From positions 1 through 5,965 of the forward strand of contig JAJYSQ010000130.1 in the NCBI GenBank assembly GCA_021793495.1: a stretch of 5,965 bases of DNA, given 5' to 3'. The notes below the pieces were generated by a model. That model made no database searches. It had not been told where the DNA came from and saw nothing but the letters and a program-made list of their open reading frames with translations. Source of the DNA: Actinomycetes bacterium. Lineage in GTDB: Bacteria; Actinomycetota; Actinomycetes; JAJYSQ01. The position numbers and the translations under genes were made by a program. Below, piece after piece: positions 1 through 5,029 of this stretch; positions within the stretch are counted from its first letter, which is position 1, and each line of letters opens with the position of its first letter.

Positions 1-72
1 CAGCTCGCCGTAGAGCTCGATCTCATCCAGCACGAGCGGGTCGCAGACACGAGGGTCGAGATCATGCACCAC
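1..72 (-). CDS. Small conserved actinobacterial-type protein, 5' part only (3' end outside window)
   Basis: This is an open frame running off the left edge; only about 24 residues are visible. It reads (M)VHDLDPRVCDPLVLDE followed by IELYGEL. The acidic segment ending in LDEIELYGEL resembles, from memory, the N-terminus of small actinobacterial proteins of unknown function, so I assign no function. I chose the GTG at 72-70 because a good ribosome binding site, GAGGAAGG (minus strand, 90-83), lies 10 nt upstream. A second GTG directly follows at 69-67. The frame stays open up to an ATG at 171-169, but those extra residues (Arg, Pro, His, Trp and Gly rich) look non-coding and that ATG has a poor ribosome binding site. 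The gene follows the ATPase gene on the same strand after 111 nt and may be co-transcribed. The existence of a gene is inferred from peptide composition and the ribosome binding site. Confidence 0.5.
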   Translation of the reverse strand, partial: MVHDLDPRVCDPLVLDEIELYGEL

Positions 73-183
73 GGCACCGCTGCCTTCCTCGCTCGGCTGA
101 CACGTCCCCGGCCACCACCCCGACGAGTGGTGCTCGCGTTCAGGGTAGGCACGCCTCGGCCGGGGCTCCATGGCTCGTCCGGG
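73..183 (-). other. Intergenic spacer between ATPase gene and small downstream gene
   Basis: These 111 nt separate the ATPase stop from the next start. The spacer contains a short inverted repeat, CACCAC (113-118) and GTGGTG (127-132), around an 8-nt loop. It has no following T-run, so I do not call it a terminator. No convincing -35/-10 pair is visible. Read-through from the ATPase gene into the small gene is plausible. Confidence 0.4.
83..90 (-). promoter_or_regulatory. Ribosome binding site of the small 3'-truncated gene
   Basis: The minus strand reads GAGGAAGG, a strong anti-16S match, ending 10 nt before the first of two tandem GTG codons (72-70 and 69-67). It is the main reason for preferring the GTG start over the in-frame ATG at 171-169. 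Confidence 0.45.
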
Positions 184-2670
184 TCATCTGTGCCCGCCCG
201 GCGGGTCCGTCCGGGTGAGCAGACCGGTCCCGGGATCGGCTGCCGGCGCCTGGCGTCGGCCAGGGTGGCGCCAGGGCCACCGTGGCGTCCAGCGCCGGGC
301 CAGCCACCAGCCGAGCTCGAGGGCCGCCACGCCACCCACCGCAGCCGCGATCGCCTCCCCGGTGTCGAACCACCCCGCCGGGTCCAGGGCGAAGAACGTC
401 CGGGTGATCGGCAGGCTCAGGCTGAGCCCGAACAGCCCAGCCATGCCGGCGACCATGGTCACCCCCCAGGCGTTCAACGGCCGGGCGATGATCGTCACGA
501 CCCACAGCCCGATGATCGTCAGCGTGATCGTGGCGGCCGTACGGTCCTGCACCAGGGTGCTGGCCGGCTCGGCCCGGGTCACCGCGAACGACACGAACGT
601 GGCCGCGGCCGCGACCAGCCCGGCCGGTACGGCGAACCGCAGCACCCGGGAGACGAAGCCCGGGCGGAACCGCTCGTCGCGCGGCTCGAGGGCGAGCACG
701 AAACCGGGGATGCCGATCGTCAGGGTGGACAGCAACGTCAGCTGGCGGGACAAGAAGGGGAACGGCAGCCCGAGCACCCCGACCAGGATCGCCAGCACGG
801 TGGCGTACACCGTCTTGGTCAGGAACAGGTTGGCCACCCGCTCGATGTTGGCGAGCACCCGCCGGCCCTCGGCGAGAACCGCCGGCAGGTCGGCGAACCG
901 GCTGTCCAGCAGCACGACCTGGGCCACCGCGCGGGTCGCCCCGGCCCCGGACCCCATCGCGATGCCCAGGTCGGCGGACTTCAGGGCGAGCACGTCGTTG
1001 ACCCCGTCCCCGGTCATCGCCACATCGTGGCCGCGGGAGCGCAGGGCCAGGACCATCGTCCGTTTCGTGGCCGGGTCCACCCGGGCGAAGACCGAGCGGG
1101 CCTCGAGCACGTCGGCCAGCGCCTCGGGGTCGGTGGGCAGGTCGCGGGCGTCGACCGGGTGCTCGGCTCCCGGGATGCCCAGGCGCGCCGCGACCGCCCC
1201 CACGGTCGCGGTCGCGTCCCCCGAGATGACCTTCACCGCCACCTGCTGCTCGGCGAAGTACCGCAGGGTCGCCGCCGCGTCCGGACGCAGCGGCTGGTCG
1301 AGCACCACCAGGGCGGACGGGACCAGCCCGGTGGGCAGCGCACCCGACCTGGTCGGGGGTGGCTGGCCGGTACGGGCCAGCGCGAGCACCCGCTGGCCCG
1401 TACCAGCCAGCTCCTCAGCCCGCACGGCCAGCGGCAGGTCCGGGTCGAGCAGCCGGTCAGCCCCACCGAGCACCCACCCCCCCTGGTCATCGAACCAGGC
1501 GCCGGACCAGCCCCGCGCACTGGAGAACCCGACCTGCTCGCGCACCACCCAGCCGGGATCCTGCGGGTAGGCCTCGGCGATCGCGACCAGGCTGAGGTTG
1601 GGGTGGTGCTCGGCCGCGGCGAGCGCGGCCAGGGCCTGGGCGACCGGAGCGGCCGGGTCACTGCTCTCGACACCCACCACGCTCAACCGCGGATCGGTCA
1701 ACGTGCCGGTCTTGTCGATGCAGAGCACGTCCGTACGTGCCAGCCCCTCGACCGCGGCCAGCTCCTGGACCAGCACCCGCCGACGGCCCAGCCGCACCAC
1801 CCCGACGGCGAACGCGATGCTGGTCAGCAGGATCAGCCCCTCGGGCACCATCGTGATGGTGCCCGCGATCCCCGCCGCGATCGCCGGACGTACGCCCAGA
1901 CCGCTGCGCAGCAGCTGGCTGGACATCAACAGCACCGCGGTGGGCACCAGCACCCACGTGATGGCGCGCAGGAACCGGTCCAGGTCGGCTCGCAGCCGCG
2001 AGCCAGCCAGGGTGAACGACGACGCCTCGTCGACCAGCCGAGCGGCGTAGGCCGAACGCCCGACCCGGGTCGCCACGCCTCGGCCGGACCCGGCGACCAC
2101 GAAGGAACCGGAGGAGAGCGGGTCGCCCACCTGCTTGGCCACCGGGTCGGACTCCCCGGTCAGCAGGGACTCGTCCACCTCCAGACCGTCGGCGACGAGG
2201 ACCGCTCCGTCGACCACCACCTGGTCCCCCACGGACAGGTCGACCACGTCGTCGAGCACGACGTCGGCCCGGTCGACCTCACCGAGGACCCCGTCGCGGA
2301 CCACCCGGGGGCGGGCCTGGCCGAGTACGGCGAGCCGGTCCAGGGTCCACTTGGCCCGGATCTCCTGGACGATGCCGACCGCGGTGTTGGCCAGCACGAT
2401 CAGCCCGAAGATCGCGTCCTGCGGCGGGGCGACCGCGAGCATCACGACCGCGAGGGAGCCGAACATCGCGTTGAAGAACGTCAGCGTGTTGCTCCGGACG
2501 ATCTCCGCGTAGCTGCGGCTGGTCCGCGACGGGAGGTCGTTCGTCTGGCCGGCTCGGCGGCGCTCGGCGACCTGGTCGGCCCGCAGCCCGATCGACGGGT
2601 CCGGCGGCAGACCCGCCGGCGAGATCTTCGTTCCTGGCGGAGCCGGGTGCTCCGTCGGGACGTCCGGCAC
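184..2670 (-). CDS. ctpE: CtpE-type P-type cation-transporting ATPase (putative Ca2+ transporter)
   Basis: This is a complete 828-residue P-type ATPase, close to the roughly 800 residues of mycobacterial CtpE. Visible elements in order: two N-terminal membrane segments around 62-105; actuator domain with TGES at 171-174; M3/M4 at about 236-292 with PEGL at 276-279; phosphorylation motif DKTGT at 319-323 (D319 is the phospho-acceptor); nucleotide domain about 330-475; DPATK at 532-536; hinge motif GDGVND at 554-559; then M5-M10 from about 612 to 790 and a basic C-terminal tail. The NLFLTKTVYA and LTIGIPGFVLALEP segments resemble CtpE. In Mycobacterium, CtpE is linked to Ca2+ uptake; that this protein moves Ca2+ is inference. 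The GTG start at 2670-2668 lies 2 nt after the ubiA stop with no strong ribosome binding site, suggesting translational coupling. The frame stays open far upstream to 3342, but that part lies inside ubiA in another frame and has no ATPase similarity. The cation-site residues differ from SERCA (see findings). Confidence 0.93.
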   Translation of the reverse strand: MPDVPTEHPAPPGTKISPAGLPPDPSIGLRADQVAERRRAGQTNDLPSRTSRSYAEIVRSNTLTFFNAMFGSLAVVMLAVAPPQDAIFGLIVLANTAVGIVQEIRAKWTLDRLAVLGQARPRVVRDGVLGEVDRADVVLDDVVDLSVGDQVVVDGAVLVADGLEVDESLLTGESDPVAKQVGDPLSSGSFVVAGSGRGVATRVGRSAYAARLVDEASSFTLAGSRLRADLDRFLRAITWVLVPTAVLLMSSQLLRSGLGVRPAIAAGIAGTITMVPEGLILLTSIAFAVGVVRLGRRRVLVQELAAVEGLARTDVLCIDKTGTLTDPRLSVVGVESSDPAAPVAQALAALAAAEHHPNLSLVAIAEAYPQDPGWVVREQVGFSSARGWSGAWFDDQGGWVLGGADRLLDPDLPLAVRAEELAGTGQRVLALARTGQPPPTRSGALPTGLVPSALVVLDQPLRPDAAATLRYFAEQQVAVKVISGDATATVGAVAARLGIPGAEHPVDARDLPTDPEALADVLEARSVFARVDPATKRTMVLALRSRGHDVAMTGDGVNDVLALKSADLGIAMGSGAGATRAVAQVVLLDSRFADLPAVLAEGRRVLANIERVANLFLTKTVYATVLAILVGVLGLPFPFLSRQLTLLSTLTIGIPGFVLALEPRDERFRPGFVSRVLRFAVPAGLVAAAATFVSFAVTRAEPASTLVQDRTAATITLTIIGLWVVTIIARPLNAWGVTMVAGMAGLFGLSLSLPITRTFFALDPAGWFDTGEAIAAAVGGVAALELGWWLARRWTPRWPWRHPGRRQAPAADPGTGLLTRTDPPGGHR
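1369..1404. repeat. Perfect 14-bp inverted repeat inside the ATPase gene
   Basis: The arms are GGTACGGGCCAGCG (1369-1382) and CGCTGGCCCGTACC (1391-1404), fully complementary across an 8-nt loop. Outer GGCT (1361-1364) and AGCC (1405-1408) can extend the stem past a 4-nt bulge. It lies in the nucleotide-binding domain and encodes the GTGQRVLALARTGQ stretch around residues 423-436. The RVLALA part resembles a conserved P-ATPase segment, so coding constraint explains some of it. There is no T-run, and a role as terminator is not indicated. Confidence 0.7.
1842..1865. repeat. Perfect 11-bp inverted repeat over the PEGL-coding region
   Basis: The arms CGGGCACCATC (1842-1852) and GATGGTGCCCG (1855-1865) are complementary around a 2-nt centre. 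It encodes part of GTITMVPEG in M4 of the ATPase, where the protein sequence is constrained, so it may be incidental. With so short a centre, a hairpin in RNA would lose one or two central pairs. Confidence 0.6.
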
Positions 2671-2672
2671 GG

Positions 2673-3620
2673 TTACCCGACCAGCAGCCCGGCGAGGAAG
2701 AGCACGACCCAGGTCAGCTCGGCCCAGCGCATCGGACGGTCGTGCACGATCAGGTGCTCGACCGCGATCCCGCTGGGGTCGGTCGAGGCCCGTCCGGCCA
2801 GCACGTCGAACCGGACGAGCGCGATGGCCAACGGCACCAGGCTGGCCAGGTCCATCCCCCGGACCCACGTCCCGTGCCGGGTGAGCACCCACCCGGCGTA
2901 CGCGCCCAGGGTGAGCACCAGCAGCGCGACCCGGGCGCGTCGCAGACCGCGTACGGAGTAGGCGGCGAGCACCGGACGGTGCACCAGGGCACGCGGGCCG
3001 AGGCCGGACAGCTCGATGCCCCGCTTCGCCACGGTGACCGCCAGGGCCCCGCCGGCGGCCACGACCAGGAACCACAGCGACGGCGGGGTGCGGGTGGCCA
3101 GCGCCCCGGCCACCGCGCGCAGGACGAAGCCCGAGGCCACCGCGACCATCTCCAGGACCGGGACCCGCTTGAGCCAGCGCGAGTACGCGATGGTGATCAC
3201 GGCGTACCCGGCGACCACCATCCCGGCCCGACCGGTGTGGTCCGGGGCCAACGCCACCGCCAGTCCGGCGACCACGAAGAAGGCGGACAGGACCAGCGCC
3301 CACGACCGGGGGATCAGCCCGGCGGCGACCGGACGCCGACACTTGGTCGGGTGCGCCCGGTCACGCTCGATGTCCATCGCGTCGTTGAACAGGTACAGCC
3401 CACCCGAGGTGAGGGTCAGCGCGACGAAGGTGAGCGCCAGCCCGACCGGCACCTCGGGCCGGCCCAGCGTGGCCCCGGCCAGGGGGGCAGCGGCGACCAG
3501 CAGGTTCTTCGGCCACTGCCCCGGCCGGGTGCTCCGCAGCACGCCGCGGGCAAGGTCGAGCGGACCCGGCCGGGTGACGGGGGTGGAGGCGAGAACCGAC
3601 GGGGACCCCAGGATGCTCAC
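2673..3620 (-). CDS. ubiA: UbiA-family decaprenyl-phosphate phosphoribosyltransferase-like protein
   Basis: This 315-residue integral membrane prenyltransferase-fold protein closely resembles mycobacterial Rv3806c. That enzyme transfers 5-phosphoribose from PRPP to decaprenyl phosphate, the committed step to the arabinose donor decaprenyl-phospho-arabinose. Evidence seen: RPGQWPKN at 32-39; the metal/diphosphate-binding motif NDxxDxxxD at N79, D80, D83 and D87, followed by RAHPTKCRRPVAAG (88-101); the second conserved block around YSRWLKRVPVLEM (146-158) with GFVLRAVAG (164-172); KRGIEL at 199-204; and roughly nine hydrophobic segments through the C-terminus. Length matches the family (about 300). 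The start GTG at 3620-3618 overlaps the TGA of the upstream glycosidase gene in a GTGA arrangement, implying translational coupling. The ribosome binding site is weak. No phosphoribosyl-lipid phosphatase or DprE1/E2 epimerase genes are in the window, so the final product here is unknown. Other polyprenyl acceptors or pentose donors cannot be excluded. Confidence 0.9.
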   Translation of the reverse strand: MSILGSPSVLASTPVTRPGPLDLARGVLRSTRPGQWPKNLLVAAAPLAGATLGRPEVPVGLALTFVALTLTSGGLYLFNDAMDIERDRAHPTKCRRPVAAGLIPRSWALVLSAFFVVAGLAVALAPDHTGRAGMVVAGYAVITIAYSRWLKRVPVLEMVAVASGFVLRAVAGALATRTPPSLWFLVVAAGGALAVTVAKRGIELSGLGPRALVHRPVLAAYSVRGLRRARVALLVLTLGAYAGWVLTRHGTWVRGMDLASLVPLAIALVRFDVLAGRASTDPSGIAVEHLIVHDRPMRWAELTWVVLFLAGLLVG

Positions 3621-4885
3621 CGGGCGTACACCGCCACGAAGTCACGACTGCTCGGCACGAGGTACCGGTCGGCCGGCCGAGCGAACGGGAGGATCTTCAC
3701 CGGGCTCGGGTTCGCCGGGCTGGACCCGGGTGAGTACCACATGTACGAGACCCAGTCGGGGTTGATGTCCAGCTCCATCGCCCGGACCGCCCCGGCGTGC
3801 AGCAGGACGGTGGCCAGGCTGCGGACCGACATCGCGTTGCCCATCACGAAGACGATGTTGCCATTCTTCGTGATCCCGATCCCGGAACGCCACACGTAGT
3901 AGGCACCCTTGATCGTCACCCCCCAGTTGACCTGCACGTTGGTGTCGATGCTCGGGACCATCTGGCCCTTGTCGATCAGCAGCGACAGGTTCTGGCGCAC
4001 CCCGGTCACCTGTGGGGTCATGGAGACGTCCTGGCCCCACGAGCCGATGTTGATCGACCCGTTGGAGTAGAACACCATCGAGGCCGCCCCCGTGCGCAGG
4101 GTGCCCACGGTGTGGCCGTTCTGGTAGTACCCGCCGTGGGCATCGACCAGCTTGAAACCACTGTTGAACGTCGCCGCCAGCCCGGCGCGCAGCGCTGGCG
4201 GGAGGGAGTCCGGCTGGTTCCACAAGGACAGATGGCCGGGCTCGAGGAACCCGGGGTGCTGCACGAAACGCAGCGCCCTCGCGTCCATCCACGCGACCCC
4301 GGCCAGGTACGAGGTGTGCGACGCGTCGGGACGCAGGTAGGTGACCTGGACGACCGGTTGGCCCTTGACCGTGACCACCGGGCGGAACACCCCCTCTCCC
4401 GACAGCCCCGGGGTGACCACCGGGGTCAGCGGCGCGTGCAGCGGGACGACCCCGGAGCGCACCGCACCCTTCGGCGCCGTCGCGGTGGTGCCCGTCCTGG
4501 TCAACCCCGCGGTGAGCAGCGCCTTGCTCGGGGCACCGCCGATCTTCGGCGGTGAGAGCTGGTACTGCCAGTTCTCCAGCGTCGTGACCACCGACGACAT
4601 CCCGTGGTTACGACCCCACTCGGCCAGCCGTGCGACCACCGGGTCGGTCCCCGGGGCTGACAGCACGCTGCCGAGCGACCAGGACATCATCAGCAACGGC
4701 ACCACGAGGACGGCCACGGCGATCCACCGCAGCCGGCGCCGGAGCTGCCGCTGCTCAGCGGTCAGCCGCCGATCACGGCGGAAGCCGAGGCGCCGCAGCG
4801 TCCGGCGACGCAGGGAACGGGCCAAGGGTCGGCCGGGACGCGGGCCGGCGGCCGGCGGTCGGGCGGGGGGCGGGTGGATCGCCAC
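3617..4885 (-). CDS. Membrane-anchored phosphodiester glycosidase (NAGPA-domain) protein
   Basis: This 422-residue protein has three parts. First is a strongly basic, Pro/Arg-rich cytoplasmic N-terminus (1-52). Second is one membrane segment (about 53-75), giving a predicted N-in/C-out orientation. Third is an extracytoplasmic C-terminal domain (about 165-422) resembling the phosphodiester glycosidase family (exopolysaccharide biosynthesis/NAGPA, related to the lysosomal uncovering enzyme). Recognisable blocks are ATFNSGFKL (238-246), GGYYQNG (251-257), FYSNGSINIGSWGQD (272-286), VRQNLSLL (296-303), and the acidic block AMELDINPDW (369-378) with E371, D373 and N375. The family removes sugars from glycosyl phosphodiesters; the substrate here is unknown. 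The GTG start at 4885-4883 has AGGGGAG (4895-4889) just upstream. An in-frame GTG at 4999 would add 38 residues of Trp/Pro/Arg-rich sequence that look non-coding. The 3' end overlaps ubiA by 4 nt, so this is probably the first gene of a three-gene operon. Related actinobacterial proteins are often annotated as hypothetical. Confidence 0.85.
   Translation of the reverse strand: MAIHPPPARPPAAGPRPGRPLARSLRRRTLRRLGFRRDRRLTAEQRQLRRRLRWIAVAVLVVPLLMMSWSLGSVLSAPGTDPVVARLAEWGRNHGMSSVVTTLENWQYQLSPPKIGGAPSKALLTAGLTRTGTTATAPKGAVRSGVVPLHAPLTPVVTPGLSGEGVFRPVVTVKGQPVVQVTYLRPDASHTSYLAGVAWMDARALRFVQHPGFLEPGHLSLWNQPDSLPPALRAGLAATFNSGFKLVDAHGGYYQNGHTVGTLRTGAASMVFYSNGSINIGSWGQDVSMTPQVTGVRQNLSLLIDKGQMVPSIDTNVQVNWGVTIKGAYYVWRSGIGITKNGNIVFVMGNAMSVRSLATVLLHAGAVRAMELDINPDWVSYMWYSPGSSPANPSPVKILPFARPADRYLVPSSRDFVAVYAR
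4534..4554. repeat. 9-bp inverted repeat with 3-nt loop in the glycosidase gene
   Basis: CACCGCCGA (4534-4542) and TCGGCGGTG (4546-4554) are fully complementary around a TCT loop. The hairpin encodes SPPKIGG near residue 111 of the glycosidase. It may form locally in mRNA. There is no T-run, so it is not called a terminator. Confidence 0.5.
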
Positions 4886-5029
4886 GGTCTCCCCTGTCAG
4901 GTCGTCGGTTCTACGGGTGGTTGGAGCTACGGGTCGTCGGGTGCCCTCGAGAACGGCAGGAGCGGCACAGGACCAAGCCCAGCGGGACCAATACGACACA
5001 CCAGTGCTGAGTGTTCGCTGAGGACCAGG
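4886..5029 (-). promoter_or_regulatory. Spacer with clustered short direct repeats; likely promoter/operator region of the operon
   Basis: These 144 nt lie between the GT87-like gene and the glycosidase gene and form the only sizeable gap upstream of the three-gene operon. Repeats on the plus strand: GTCGTCGG at 4901-4908 and 4933-4940; CTACGGGT at 4911-4918 and 4927-4934 (16 bp apart); GGACCA at 4970-4975, 4985-4990 and 5022-5027; GCTGAG at 5006-5011 and 5017-5022 (11 bp apart, about one helical turn). I see no clear housekeeping -35/-10 pair and no intrinsic terminator for the upstream gene. The regulatory role is inference from position and repeats. Confidence 0.4.
4889..4895 (-). promoter_or_regulatory. 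Ribosome binding site of the phosphodiester glycosidase gene
   Basis: The minus strand reads AGGGGAG followed by ACC and the GTG start at 4885. The purine-rich match is good although the spacing is short. It decides the start in favour of 4885 over the upstream in-frame GTG at 4999. Confidence 0.5.

Noticed and set aside
113..132. Hairpin CACCAC/GTGGTG after the ATPase gene as an intrinsic terminator
   Set aside because: Only six base pairs with an 8-nt loop and no T-run on the minus strand.
2601..2619. 7-bp inverted repeat CCGGCGG/CCGCCGG near the start of the ATPase gene
   Set aside because: Short, wholly G/C, and within codons for Pro, Gly and Ala. Expected often at this base composition.
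64..2961. A 965-codon open frame on the plus strand
   Set aside because: It is exactly antisense to the ATPase gene. The product is a monotonous Arg/Gly/His/Gln/Pro/Asp mixture with no domains, the usual shadow of G/C-rich third positions.
2671..3342. N-terminal extension of the ATPase frame up to 3342
   Set aside because: These 224 codons lie wholly within ubiA in another frame and are Arg/Gly/Pro rich with no P-ATPase features. The ATPase begins naturally at GTG 2670.
2742..3899. Long plus-strand open frame opposite ubiA and the glycosidase gene, and others opposite the glycosidase and GT87-like genes (for example 3797-4555, 4874-5692)
   Set aside because: All oppose well-supported minus-strand genes and have low-complexity, domain-free translations.
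4410..4424. 15-base identity GGGGTGACCACCGGG shared with 5919-5933
   Set aside because: Both copies encode the same short peptide (PVVTPG) in unrelated proteins and have no repeat-like flanks. Chance in GC-rich coding DNA is sufficient.
4886..4999. Longer N-terminus of the glycosidase from an in-frame GTG at 4999
   Set aside because: The added 38 residues look non-coding, there is no good ribosome binding site there, and AGGGGAG sits just before the GTG at 4885.
4990..5019. Possible ECF-sigma-like promoter (GCGAAC, 17 nt, CGTAT on the minus strand)
   Set aside because: The match to known ECF consensus elements is partial, and I could not support it over background.
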